From the NCBI GenBank assembly GCA_021786265.1, contig JAJYNP010000314.1:1-64000 (forward strand): DNA of 64,000 nucleotides, written 5' to 3'. Source of the DNA: Chloroflexota bacterium. GTDB taxonomy: Bacteria; Chloroflexota; Limnocylindria; Limnocylindrales; CSP1-4. Positions 25,814-34,923 of this stretch are shown here, piece after piece. The position numbers were made by a program, and so were the translations under genes. Within the stretch, counting starts at the first letter, position 1, and every line of letters starts with the position of its first letter. The notes below the pieces were generated by a model, which did no database searches, was not told the origin of the DNA, and saw only the letters and a program-made list of their open reading frames with translations.

Positions 25814-26620
25814 ATGCGGCCACGCGAGGAGCAGCTGCGGCGAACGGCCGTGCGCCTGTTCCGCGAACACGGCTATGACGGGACGTCGATGCAGGACCTG
25901 GCCGAGGCGCTGGGCATGCACCGCGGCAGCCTGTACCACTACATCGACTCGAAGGAGGATCTGCTCTTCGAGATCGTCGAGTCGGCCATGGCACGGTTCC
26001 ACGACGAGGTCCGGCCGATCCTCCAGGGCCAGGGAGCGGCCGGCGATCGCCTGCGCCGGGCGGTGGCCGCCCACCTGCGCATCGCCGCCGACGAACCCGA
26101 CGAGCTCGCCCTCCTGCAGGTCGAGGTCAAGGCTCTCGCGCCCGCCCGCCGCGCTCGAATCGTGGCCGAACGCGACGCGTACGAACACGCATGGCGGGCC
26201 TTCATCCGGGAGGGGATGCGCGAGGGTTCGTTCCGCTGCGAGGACGAGCGGACGGCGGGGTTCATGATCCTGGCCGCCTGCAACTGGTTCAGCCAGTGGT
26301 ACCACCCGGCGGGCCCGCTCGGCGTGGATGACTTCGCGGCCCGCTTCACCGCCCTCTTCCTCGATGCCCTGCGGGCGGAGCCCGGGTCGATGCTCGGGGT
26401 CGGGTCGGGGGCCCTCGCCGCGAGGGTCGCCCGGACCGCCGCGCCCCTCACCCCGGTTGCCGCGCCCCTCGCCCCGACCACCGTGGCCACGGCCCCGGTC
26501 GTGCCGGTCGATGCCGTGCCGATCGCCGCCAGCCAGACCCCTTCGCCAGCCCGTTCCGGAGACGCCGGTCTGCCCGCCGACGGCCTGTCGGCGCGCCCCC
26601 AGGAAGCCCAGGAGCCCTGA
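25814..26620 (+). CDS. TetR-family regulator of the fatty-acid degradation operon
   Basis: The N-terminal helix-turn-helix is canonical: REEQLRRTAVRLFREHGYDG, TSMQDLAEALGMHRGSLYHY, then IDSKEDLLFEIVESAM. The ligand-binding part (about 60-190) is helical, ending near FTALFLDALRAEP. The last ~75 residues are a low-complexity Ala/Pro/Thr/Val extension unusual for TetR proteins. I chose ATG 25814 because family members start shortly before the HTH; an in-frame GTG at 25673, touching the operator, would add 47 Pro/Arg-rich residues. By context it probably senses acyl-CoA and represses the fad genes that follow 39 nt later. Confidence 0.88.
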   Translation: MRPREEQLRRTAVRLFREHGYDGTSMQDLAEALGMHRGSLYHYIDSKEDLLFEIVESAMARFHDEVRPILQGQGAAGDRLRRAVAAHLRIAADEPDELALLQVEVKALAPARRARIVAERDAYEHAWRAFIREGMREGSFRCEDERTAGFMILAACNWFSQWYHPAGPLGVDDFAARFTALFLDALRAEPGSMLGVGSGALAARVARTAAPLTPVAAPLAPTTVATAPVVPVDAVPIAASQTPSPARSGDAGLPADGLSARPQEAQEP

Positions 26621-26659
26621 CGTGAGCCATGCCCATGCCCCGAACCGGGGAGCCGTGCG

Positions 26660-29107
26660 ATGACCCTGGCCGCCGCGCCGTCAGCCGCATCCTCCACCGC
26701 CATGCTCCCGGGACTCCGCCGCGCGGTGGTCCTCGGGGCAGGCACCATGGGCGCCCAGGTCGCCTGCCTGCTCGCGGGCCGCGGCGTGCCGGTCGACCTC
26801 CTGGACCTCGATGCGGTCACCGCCCGGGGTGGGCTCGACCGCGCCCGCAGGCTCTCGCCGTCGCCGCTCTACCTGCCCGAGGACGCCGATGCCGTGACGC
26901 CGGCCGGGTTCGACGCGTTGGAGTCGACGGTAGCCGGCGCGGACTGGGTGCTCGAGGCCGTGGTCGAGCGCCTCGACGTCAAGCGCGACCTGCTGGCGCG
27001 CACGGCCGCGGTCCTGGCGCCCGGCGCGCTCCTGGCCACCAACACGTCGTCCCTGTCCGTGACGAGCATGGCCGCGGCGTTGCCGGCGGAGGTGGCGGCA
27101 CGCTTCCTCGGCATGCACTTCTTCAATCCGCCCCGGTATGCACGGCTGGTCGAGCTGGTGCCCGGACCCGCGACTGCGCCGGCGGCACTGGTCCGCGCCC
27201 GCGCGATCGCGGCCGACGTGCTGGGCAAGGGCGTGGTGGAGGCACAGGACGCTCCCGGGTTCATCGTGAACCGGCTGGGCACCCAGGCTTCCCTGGCGGC
27301 CATCGCGCTCGCCGGGGAGCTGGGGCTGGGGGTCGACGAAGTCGACGACCTGTCGGGCCCGCTCGTCGGCCGGCCCAGGTCCGCGGTGTTCCGGACGATC
27401 GACCTGGTCGGGCTGGACGTGTTCGCGGCCGTGGTCCGTAGCCTGGCCGCGGCCGTCCCGGCCGAGGACCCGGAGCGCGACCTCTTCGGCCTGCCGCCCG
27501 CCGTCGAGACGATGCTCGAGCGCGGCATGCTCGGCGTGAAGGCTGGCGCGGGGTTCTTCCGCAAGGACGGCGACGAGATCCTCGCGCTCGACCTGCAGAC
27601 ACTCGAGTACCGGCCACGCCGGCGCCCGCGTAGCGCCGCGGTCGAGATGGCCCGGCAGATCGACGATCCCGCCCGCCGGCTGGCGGCGCTGTTCGCCGCG
27701 CCGGAGTCGGACGCCCCCGCCGCGTTCGTGCGGCGTGGCCTGGTCCGGGCGCTCTGGTACGCCGCGACCGTCGCGCCCGGCATTGCGGGTTCGGTGGCGG
27801 ACGTGGACCGCGCCATGCGCTGGGGGCTCGGCTGGGAACGCGGCCCGTTCGAGACGTGGGACGGAATCGGTGGCGAACGGATGGCCGCACTGCTCGCCGC
27901 CGCCGGCCTGGCCGAGCCCCCGCTCGCCCGCGCGGCCCGCGAGACCGGCGGCTTCTACGCCGCGGACGGCACGCTGCAGCTGGATCTCGGGGCATTTCGC
28001 CCCGCAGGCCCGGGCCCGGGCGGCGAGGCCCCCGTCTCCGCGGCGCCGGTCAGCGCGCCGGGAGGGGCGCCGGGAGAGGGCCGTGTCCCGGTCCCCCCGC
28101 GGCCGCGCGTGGTGGAGCTGCGGCGGATCCGCGCCGAACGCGGTGAGCTGGCCGGCAACGCGGCGGCCAGCCTCGTCGATCTGGACGGCGCGCTCGCGCT
28201 CGACCTGCACGGGAAGCTGAACATCATCGGGCTCGACACCATCGAGATGCTCGCCCGCGCCACCGCGACGGCCGAGGAGCGCGGCATGCCGCTCGTGGTC
28301 GCCACCGACGCCGCCGACTTCTCGGCAGGCGCCAACGTCGCGCTGCTCCTGCTCGAGGCCGAGGACGACGAGTGGGACGAGCTGGAGCGCGTCACCCGCC
28401 GGTTCCAGGCGGCCATGCGGGGCCTGCGCCGGGCGCAGGTCCCGGTGGTCGTCGCGATACGTGGCCGTGTGCTGGGGGGCGGTGCCGAGATCGCCGTCGC
28501 GGGCGACCGGGTGCAGGCCGCGGCGGAGACCTACATGGGGTTCGTGGAGCTGGGCATGGGGCTCATCCCGGCCGGCGGCGGCTCGACGGAGATGGCACGG
28601 CGCGCGGCCGAGCGCGACCCCGGCGGCACGTGGTCCGACGCCTTCCCGGCCTTCGCCCAGGCCTTCGAGGCCATCGCGACCGCGAAGGTGAGCACCAGCG
28701 CGGCCGACGCGCGTCGCCTGGGGCTGCTGCGGCCGCAGGACGGCACCAGCGCCGATCCGGATCGCGTGGTGGCCGATGCCGCGACCGTGGCGCGGGCCCT
28801 GGCCGAGACCGGCTACCGGCCCTCGCTGGAGCGCCCCATCCGCGTGCTCGGCCGGCGCGGGATCGCCGCCGCGGAGTCCCTGACGCACAACCAGCTCGCG
28901 GGCGGCTACGTCAGCGCCTATGACCGCGAGCTCGCGGTCGCGCTGGCCCGCGTCATGTGCGGCGGCGACGTGGCCGAGGGGACCGAGGTGAGCGCCGACC
29001 ACCTCCTGGACCTCGAGCGCGAGACCTTCCTGCGCCTGCTCGGCCAGGCGAAGACTCGTGACCGGATCCGGGGCTTCCTCCGGACCGGCAAGCCGGTGCG
29101 GAACTGA
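26660..29107 (+). CDS. fadN: 3-hydroxyacyl-CoA dehydrogenase/enoyl-CoA hydratase, FadN type
   Basis: Bifunctional beta-oxidation enzyme, hydrating enoyl-CoA and oxidising L-3-hydroxyacyl-CoA. The 815-residue protein has the Gram-positive FadN order: NAD domain first (RRAVVLGAGTMGAQVACLLA; LATNTSSLSVT; GMHFFNPP with the catalytic His), then the helical dehydrogenase domain with GFIVNRLG, and the crotonase domain last (about 490-760). In the crotonase part ADFSAGANVALLL and RGRVLGGGAEIAVAGDRVQA form the oxyanion hole. GGGGAG lies 5 nt upstream of ATG 26660. Next are thiolase, acyl-CoA dehydrogenase and acyl-CoA ligase, a complete cycle except ETF. Confidence 0.94.
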   Translation: MTLAAAPSAASSTAMLPGLRRAVVLGAGTMGAQVACLLAGRGVPVDLLDLDAVTARGGLDRARRLSPSPLYLPEDADAVTPAGFDALESTVAGADWVLEAVVERLDVKRDLLARTAAVLAPGALLATNTSSLSVTSMAAALPAEVAARFLGMHFFNPPRYARLVELVPGPATAPAALVRARAIAADVLGKGVVEAQDAPGFIVNRLGTQASLAAIALAGELGLGVDEVDDLSGPLVGRPRSAVFRTIDLVGLDVFAAVVRSLAAAVPAEDPERDLFGLPPAVETMLERGMLGVKAGAGFFRKDGDEILALDLQTLEYRPRRRPRSAAVEMARQIDDPARRLAALFAAPESDAPAAFVRRGLVRALWYAATVAPGIAGSVADVDRAMRWGLGWERGPFETWDGIGGERMAALLAAAGLAEPPLARAARETGGFYAADGTLQLDLGAFRPAGPGPGGEAPVSAAPVSAPGGAPGEGRVPVPPRPRVVELRRIRAERGELAGNAAASLVDLDGALALDLHGKLNIIGLDTIEMLARATATAEERGMPLVVATDAADFSAGANVALLLLEAEDDEWDELERVTRRFQAAMRGLRRAQVPVVVAIRGRVLGGGAEIAVAGDRVQAAAETYMGFVELGMGLIPAGGGSTEMARRAAERDPGGTWSDAFPAFAQAFEAIATAKVSTSAADARRLGLLRPQDGTSADPDRVVADAATVARALAETGYRPSLERPIRVLGRRGIAAAESLTHNQLAGGYVSAYDRELAVALARVMCGGDVAEGTEVSADHLLDLERETFLRLLGQAKTRDRIRGFLRTGKPVRN

Positions 29108-29117
29108 GGTGCCAGCG

Positions 29118-30443
29118 ATGCGCGACGCCGTGATCGTCAGTGCCGTCCGGACCGCCATCGGTCGGGCCCCGCGCGGCGCGCTCCGCGAGACCCGCGCCGA
29201 CGAGCTGGCCGCGGCGGCGGTACGCGAGGCGGTGGCCCGCGTCCCGGGCCTGGACCCCGCCGAGGTCGAGGACGTGGTACTGGGGTGCGCGATGCCGGAG
29301 GGGGAGCAGGGGCTCAACGCCGCACGCCCGGTCGCCCTCGCGGCCGGGCTCCCCGTGAGTGTGTCCGCGATGGTCGTCAACCGCTTCTGCGCCTCCGGGC
29401 TCCAGGCGCTCGCGATCGCCACGCAGTCCGTGGCGTCCGGGCAGGCCGAGATCGTGGTCGCGGGCGGGATGGAGTCGATGAGCGCCGTCCCCATGACCGG
29501 CCACCACTTCTCGCCGCATCCCGCGCTCACCGCCGCGTGGCCCGACGTGTACCTCTCCATGGGGCTCACGGCGGAGGAGGTCGCGCGCCGGTACGGGGTG
29601 TCCCGCGAGGACCAGGACGCGTGGGCGCTCGCGTCGCACCGCCGCGCGGCCGCCGCACAGGATGCCGGTCGCTTCGTCGACGAGGTCGTCCCGATCGTGG
29701 CACGGCGGACGACGGTGACGGGCGGCCGGCCGGTGGCGGACAGCGTCGAGTTCGCGGCCGACGAGGGGATCCGGCGCGACACCGATGCGGCCGCGCTGGC
29801 CGCGCTGCGGCCGGTCTTCGCCCGCGGCGGATCCGTGACCGCCGGCAACAGCTCCCAGATGAGCGACGGCGCCGCCGCACTCGTGGTGATGAGCGGCGAG
29901 CGGGCGGCGGCGCTCGGGCTCCGCCCGCTGGCGCGGCTGGTGGCCTTTGCCACCACGGGCGTGGCCCCGGAGGTCATGGGGATCGGCCCCGTGGAGGCCG
30001 TGCCGAAGGCGCTCCGGCAGGCCGGCCTGTCGCTCGCGGACATCGACCTGGTCGAGCTCAACGAGGCGTTCGCCGCACAGGTGGTGGCCGTGGTCCGGGC
30101 GCTCGGCCTGGACGAGGCGCGCACCAACGTGAACGGCGGCGCGATCGCGCTGGGGCACCCGCTCGGCGCGACCGGGGCCAAGCTGTCCACGCAGGTGATC
30201 CACGAGCTGGCGAGGCGCGGCGGGCGGTACGGGCTGGTCACGATGTGCGTCGGAGGGGGCCAGGGAGCGGCCGGGATCATCGAGCGGCTCGACGGGGACC
30301 CGTCCGAGCAGGCGGTACGGGCGCGGGAGCGCTGGGCGACGAGCCGGCCGGGGTCCCCGGCGGGCGGGACACGGACCATGAACGGCGAGGGTGCGGCCGC
30401 GGCGAGCGCGGCCCGGGACCCGGAAGGGGAGGCGGCGGCATGA
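29118..30443 (+). CDS. fadA: Acetyl-CoA acyltransferase (3-ketoacyl-CoA thiolase)
   Basis: Thiolytic cleavage of 3-ketoacyl-CoA in the last beta-oxidation step. The nucleophile Cys is in VNRFCASGLQALA. The second signature is NVNGGAIALGHPLGATGA with its His, and the C-terminal Cys is in VTMCVGGGQGAAG. NEAFAAQ is also present. The core ends near residue 395; about 45 further residues are a non-conserved Gly/Arg/Ala tail. ATG 29118 with AGGTG upstream is preferred over GTG 29109. The stop overlaps the next ATG (ATGA), showing translational coupling to the acyl-CoA dehydrogenase. Confidence 0.95.
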   Translation: MRDAVIVSAVRTAIGRAPRGALRETRADELAAAAVREAVARVPGLDPAEVEDVVLGCAMPEGEQGLNAARPVALAAGLPVSVSAMVVNRFCASGLQALAIATQSVASGQAEIVVAGGMESMSAVPMTGHHFSPHPALTAAWPDVYLSMGLTAEEVARRYGVSREDQDAWALASHRRAAAAQDAGRFVDEVVPIVARRTTVTGGRPVADSVEFAADEGIRRDTDAAALAALRPVFARGGSVTAGNSSQMSDGAAALVVMSGERAAALGLRPLARLVAFATTGVAPEVMGIGPVEAVPKALRQAGLSLADIDLVELNEAFAAQVVAVVRALGLDEARTNVNGGAIALGHPLGATGAKLSTQVIHELARRGGRYGLVTMCVGGGQGAAGIIERLDGDPSEQAVRARERWATSRPGSPAGGTRTMNGEGAAAASAARDPEGEAAA

Positions 30444-32251
30444 CCGAGGTGCGGGAACGGGCAACAGGCGAGCCGGGGACGGCCGGCGCGACCGGCGGAC
30501 CCGGCTCGGTGGGCCGCGAGAGCATCCCGGGCGGGGCGTTCGTCGTCCGCGCCGCCGTGCCCGACGAAGTCTTCACCCCAGAGCGGCTGGACGACACGCA
30601 GCGCGCGATCCGCGACGCGGTGCACGAGTTCGTCGAGCGCGCGGTCGCGCCCCGGCGCGACGCCGTGGAGGCGCGGGATTACGCGGCCCACCGGGCGCTG
30701 CTGGCGGAACTCGGCGAGCAGGGGTATCTCGGCGTGGACGTGCCCGAGGCGTACGGCGGGGCCGGCCTGGACAAGGTCACCTCGCTCCTCGTGAGCGAGG
30801 GGCTCGCCGAGGCCGGGAGCCTGGCCGTGACGTACGGCGCCCACGCCGGCATCGGGACCCTGCCGCTGGTCTTCTTCGGGACCGACGAGCAGCGGCGGCG
30901 CTGGTTGCCGGGGCTCGTCGACGGGTCGATCGTGGCGGCGTACGCGCTGACCGAGCCGGGGGCAGGCTCGGATGCGCAGGCGATCCGGACCCGTGCCGAT
31001 CTCTCGCCCGACGGCACGCACTACCTGCTCAACGGCAGCAAGCAGTTCATCACCAACGCCGGCTTCGCCGACCTGTTCACCATCTACGCGAAGGTCGACG
31101 GGGAGCGGTTCACGGCCTTCCTGGTGCCGCGCGACACGCCCGGGCTGACCGTCGAGGCGGAGGAGCACAAGCTCGGCGTCCGGGGCTCGTCGACCTGCGC
31201 GCTGACGCTGGTCGACGCGCGCGTGCCGGTGGAGAACGTCCTGGGCGAGATCGGCCGGGGCCACATCGTCGCCTACAACGTCCTGAACGTCGGTCGCTTC
31301 AAGCTTGCCGCCGGGTGTCTCGGAGGGATGCGGCCGGCGATCGACCGGGCGATGGCGTACGCGACCGACCGTCGGCTCTTCGGCCAGCGGCTGCTGGACC
31401 TGCCTCTCACCCGCGAGCGCATCGCGACCATGGCCGAGCGGACGTACGCGGTGGAGTCGACCACGTACCGGAGCGCCGGGCTGATCGACGGCCTCCTCGC
31501 CGGCGCGCACGGCGATCCCGAACAGGCACGGGCTGCGCTGGAGGAGTACGCGATCGAGTGCTCCATCGCCAAGGTTCTCGCCTCCGACGGCCTCAACGAG
31601 GTGGTGGACGACCTGCTCCAGCTGATGGGCGGGTATGGCTACATGGAGGACTCCGGCGTGGCCGGGATGTACCGCGACGCGCGGATCCACCGGATCTGGG
31701 AGGGTACCAACGAGGTGAACCGCCTCCTGGTGCCCGGGATGCTCCTGCGCCGGGCGATGCGCGGGCGCCTGGACCTGCTGGGACCGGCGAAACGGGCGGC
31801 CGACTCGCTCGTCTCGCCGGAGTCTCCGGTCGAGGGTGGGGGGGCCCTTGACGAGGAGCTCCGGCAGGTGCGGGCGATGCGCACGGCGCTGCTGGTCGCG
31901 GCCGGCGCAGCGGTCCAGCGGTACGGCGAACGGCTCGAGGACGAGCAGGAGGTGCTGTACCGCGTCGCCGATGCCGCCATCGCGCTCTTCGCGGCCGAAT
32001 CGGCGGTGCTCCGGGCACGGGCGTCGGGCGACCCGCTCCAGGCGGACCTCGCGCGGCTGGTGGTCGCCTCGGGCATCGCGGCCGTGGAGCGCGGCACGGC
32101 CGAGGTCGCGGCGCGCGTGCAGGAGGGTGACGATCGACGGATGGTCCTGGCCGGGCTGCGGAGGCTCCTCCGCCGCGAGCCCGTGGACCTGGTCGCGCTG
32201 CGGCGGTCGGTGGCCGCGGCGCTGGTGGATCGGGGCGGTTACCGGGTGTAG
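30440..32251 (+). CDS. fadE: Acyl-CoA dehydrogenase (long/very-long-chain type, with C-terminal extension)
   Basis: FAD-dependent first step of beta-oxidation. The 603-residue protein has a standard ACAD core: AYALTEPGAGSDAQAIRTRA (FAD/substrate loop), KQFITNAGFAD, GYGYMEDSGVAGMYRDARI, and WEGTNEVNRLL with the catalytic Glu. After residue ~430 it continues with a second helical domain, as in VLCAD-like and FadN-associated FadE enzymes, suggesting long-chain substrates. A 30-residue Gly/Thr-rich leader precedes the core. No electron-transfer flavoprotein gene is present in the window. Confidence 0.93.
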   Translation: MTEVRERATGEPGTAGATGGPGSVGRESIPGGAFVVRAAVPDEVFTPERLDDTQRAIRDAVHEFVERAVAPRRDAVEARDYAAHRALLAELGEQGYLGVDVPEAYGGAGLDKVTSLLVSEGLAEAGSLAVTYGAHAGIGTLPLVFFGTDEQRRRWLPGLVDGSIVAAYALTEPGAGSDAQAIRTRADLSPDGTHYLLNGSKQFITNAGFADLFTIYAKVDGERFTAFLVPRDTPGLTVEAEEHKLGVRGSSTCALTLVDARVPVENVLGEIGRGHIVAYNVLNVGRFKLAAGCLGGMRPAIDRAMAYATDRRLFGQRLLDLPLTRERIATMAERTYAVESTTYRSAGLIDGLLAGAHGDPEQARAALEEYAIECSIAKVLASDGLNEVVDDLLQLMGGYGYMEDSGVAGMYRDARIHRIWEGTNEVNRLLVPGMLLRRAMRGRLDLLGPAKRAADSLVSPESPVEGGGALDEELRQVRAMRTALLVAAGAAVQRYGERLEDEQEVLYRVADAAIALFAAESAVLRARASGDPLQADLARLVVASGIAAVERGTAEVAARVQEGDDRRMVLAGLRRLLRREPVDLVALRRSVAAALVDRGGYRV

Positions 32252-32295
32252 CCGGCCGTGCCTGGCGCGGGACCGGCGGACGAGGAGACCGAGGG

Positions 32296-34023
32296 ATGGC
32301 GACGGTGACGACACGACCCAGGCCCTGGGTCGCGCACTACGACCAGGGAGTGCCGGCGGAGGTCGAGCTCCCCGAGGTCCCGCTCGACGGCCTGCTCCGG
32401 CAGGCCGCGGCCCGGTGGCCGGCGGCCGCCGCCCTGAGCTTCTATGGGCGCACCACGACCTTTTCCGCCCTCGATCGGCAGGTCGACCGCATGGCGCACG
32501 CGTTCCGTGCCCTCGGCGTGAGGCCCGGCGACGTGGTCAGCCTCCACCTGCCCACCAGCCCCGCGTTCGTCGTCGCGTTCTACGGGCTGCTGCGGGCGGG
32601 GGCGATCGGCCTCCCGATGAACCCGCTCTACGTGCCGCGCGAGATTCTCGACCTCGTCCGCCTGGGGCGGCCGGTGGCCTCGGTCTCGCTGGATCTCGTC
32701 GCGCCGCGGGTGCGGGCGGCGAGGGAGGAGGCGGGTGTCGAGGGCCCGGTCGCGACCGTCGGGATCGCGGAGCAGCTTCCCCCGATCAAGGCGCTGCTCT
32801 ACCCGATCAAGGCTCGGCACGAGGGCCGCTGGCACCCGGTCGCCGACACGCCGGCCACGCCGCACCTGATGCGGCTCGTCGACGAGGCGGATCCTTCGCC
32901 GTTCCCCTCTGCCGCCGGCCACCGCGACGTCGCGCTGCTGCAGCCCACGGGCGGCACCACGGGCGTGCCCAAGGCCGCCATGCTCACGCACCGCAACCTG
33001 GTGGCCAACGCGGTCCAGGTGGCCGCCTGGTTCCCCAGGGCGACGCCCGGCGAGACCGTCCTCGGTGCCCTGCCGTACTTCCACATCTACGGCCTGACCG
33101 TGGCCATGAACATGGCGATCCTCCTGGGCCAGCGCCAGGTGCTGCTGCCCCGCCCGGAGACGGAGGAGATGCTGGAGGCGATCGCCCACGAGCGGCCCCG
33201 CATGTTCCCCGGGGTGCCCGCCATGTACCAGGCGATCTCGGTGCACCCGCAGGCGGCGAAGCTGGACCTGACGTCCATCGACGGGTGCATCAGCGGGGGG
33301 GCGCCGCTTCCTGCCGACGTCCAGCGACGCTTCGAGGCGGTCACGAAGGGGCGGGTCGTCGAGGGATACGGTCTCTCGGAGGCGAGCCCGGTCACCCACT
33401 CGAACCCGCTCTACGGGGATCGGCGCTCGGGTACCGTCGGCGTGCCGTTCCCCTCGACCGACGCGATGGTGATCTCGCTGCAGACCGGCCGCGAGGTGCC
33501 GCCGGGCGAGGAGGGCGAGCTGCTCGTGCGTGGCCCGCAGGTCATGAAGGGCTACTTCGAGAACCCCGCGGAGACCGCGCTGGTTCTCGACGAGGAAGGC
33601 TGGCTGCGCACGGGCGACATCGCCGTGCGCGACGAGGACGGCTACTTCCGCATCGTCGACCGCAAGAAGGACGTCATCATCGTGGGTGGCATCAACGTCT
33701 GGCCGGGAGAGGTCGAGGAGGTGCTCTACGACCATCCCCTGATCGCCGACGCGGCCGTGATCGGGACGCCCCACGAGCGGCTCGGCGAGGTGCCGAAGGC
33801 ATTCGTGGTGCCCCGTCCGGGTGCGCGCCTGACGGTCGAGATGGTGGTGGACCATTGCCGGGCGAACCTCGCCGGCTACAAGGTGCCGCGTCAGGTGGAG
33901 TTCGTCCCCGAGCTTCCGCGCAGCGGGGTGGGCAAAGTGTTGCGGCGGCAGCTGCGCGACATGGGCACGGGCACCGCGCCCGCGAGTGCCCCGCCCGGCG
34001 TCGAGGCCCCGCCGCAGCAGTAG
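32296..34023 (+). CDS. fadD: Long-chain acyl-CoA synthetase (AMP-binding ligase)
   Basis: Activates fatty acids to acyl-CoA via acyl-AMP. The 575-residue protein has the P-loop LLQPTGGTTGVPKAAMLTHRNL, the A5 motif EGYGLSEASPVTHSNP, and the TGD motif LRTGDIAVRDEDGYFRIVDR with the hinge RKKDVIIVGG. The catalytic Lys is in SGVGKVLRRQL near the C-terminus. It starts 44 nt after the acyl-CoA dehydrogenase and is the last gene of the TetR-controlled operon. Chain-length preference is inferred from the operon only. Confidence 0.93.
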   Translation: MATVTTRPRPWVAHYDQGVPAEVELPEVPLDGLLRQAAARWPAAAALSFYGRTTTFSALDRQVDRMAHAFRALGVRPGDVVSLHLPTSPAFVVAFYGLLRAGAIGLPMNPLYVPREILDLVRLGRPVASVSLDLVAPRVRAAREEAGVEGPVATVGIAEQLPPIKALLYPIKARHEGRWHPVADTPATPHLMRLVDEADPSPFPSAAGHRDVALLQPTGGTTGVPKAAMLTHRNLVANAVQVAAWFPRATPGETVLGALPYFHIYGLTVAMNMAILLGQRQVLLPRPETEEMLEAIAHERPRMFPGVPAMYQAISVHPQAAKLDLTSIDGCISGGAPLPADVQRRFEAVTKGRVVEGYGLSEASPVTHSNPLYGDRRSGTVGVPFPSTDAMVISLQTGREVPPGEEGELLVRGPQVMKGYFENPAETALVLDEEGWLRTGDIAVRDEDGYFRIVDRKKDVIIVGGINVWPGEVEEVLYDHPLIADAAVIGTPHERLGEVPKAFVVPRPGARLTVEMVVDHCRANLAGYKVPRQVEFVPELPRSGVGKVLRRQLRDMGTGTAPASAPPGVEAPPQQ

Positions 34024-34184
34024 ACGCCGGCGACAACTACAGAACTGGCAGACCGGTCGCCGGGCTCGACCTCGTCCGCCGCGTGTTCGGCGTCGACCCC
34101 GCGCCGGTGGCGCGAGGCGCGCCGCCCGACGGCCCCGAACCGCGGCGCGAGACCGGGGCCGTCCACAGCGAGACCGGGGACGGG

Positions 34185-34214
34185 TTGACCGCAACCCGGC
34201 ACGGACGCTAGGCT
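34185..34214 (+). promoter_or_regulatory. Promoter of the 34222 lipoprotein gene
   Basis: TTGACC at 34185-34190 and TAGGCT at 34209-34214 with 18-bp spacing. The -10 ends 7 nt before ATG 34222, giving a leaderless or nearly leaderless mRNA. This is one of the two clearest -35/-10 pairs in the window. Confidence 0.75.
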
Positions 34215-34221
34215 CGCAGCG

Positions 34222-34911
34222 ATGACCCCACTCGTCCGCCCGGCCGGCGTCCTGGCGCTCGCGGTCGCACTGGCGACCGCGTGCGGCGGCACCACTCCTC
34301 CCAGCCAATCACCGACCGGCAGCGCGGCCGCGCCACCGTCCGGTGCCCCCGCCCAGACCGCCGCCGCGAGCGCGCCGGTCGGTGGACCGTCGCCGGGCGG
34401 CTCACCATCGGTCGCTCCCGCCTCGGCGGGCGGATCGGCGCTTCCCTCCGCATCGCAGGGTCCCCTCGACTCGGGCACGGGAACCGGCGCCTCCGCGTGC
34501 AGCGGCAACCACGACAACCGCGTCTTCTTCGAGGCGATCGCGGGACAGGTCAGCTGGGCGGTCTACTGCGCGGTCCTGCCCACCGGCTGGTTCGTGCAGG
34601 CCGGCTCCTTCTCGCTGCGCGACGGCGGACGCATGGAGATCACGTACAAGGGCCCGAACGGGGCGTTGCTCACCCTCGACGAGGGGAACGTCTGCGCCGA
34701 GGGGGCGAGCAGCTGTGCACCCCAGGGACAGCAGCTCGGGACCTCGGCGTTCGGCGACCGTAGTGGGACGCTCACCGCCCTCGGGTCGAACGGCGGCTAC
34801 GCCGTCTACGTGGATCCAGGGGTGTTCCCGTCCTGGTCTGCGGCCGGGACCGGGCTCGATCAGGCGACGTTTGCCGGCCTCGCGGCCGCGCTGTACCACG
34901 TGCAGGGCTGA
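34222..34911 (+). CDS. Secreted lipoprotein of unknown function
   Basis: A 229-residue protein with signal LALAVALATAC and a Cys at the lipobox, so it is a predicted lipoprotein. A ~70-residue Ser/Ala/Pro/Gly-rich linker follows, then a compact ~130-residue beta-rich domain (NRVFFEAIAGQVSWAVYCAVLPTGW onward) with Cys residues that could form disulfides. I recognise no family for the domain. It has its own promoter and converges on the PerM gene. Function unknown; the linker suggests the domain is displayed away from the membrane. Confidence 0.75.
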   Translation: MTPLVRPAGVLALAVALATACGGTTPPSQSPTGSAAAPPSGAPAQTAAASAPVGGPSPGGSPSVAPASAGGSALPSASQGPLDSGTGTGASACSGNHDNRVFFEAIAGQVSWAVYCAVLPTGWFVQAGSFSLRDGGRMEITYKGPNGALLTLDEGNVCAEGASSCAPQGQQLGTSAFGDRSGTLTALGSNGGYAVYVDPGVFPSWSAAGTGLDQATFAGLAAALYHVQG

Positions 34912-34923
34912 ATCACCCCCCGC

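Noticed and set aside
26681..32314. Very long minus-strand open frame (1877 codons) antisense to the fad operon, and similar long frames elsewhere
   Set aside because: At ~70% GC, stop codons are rare in antisense frames. The translation is Arg/Gly/His/Asp-rich with no motifs, while the plus strand holds well-defined enzymes.
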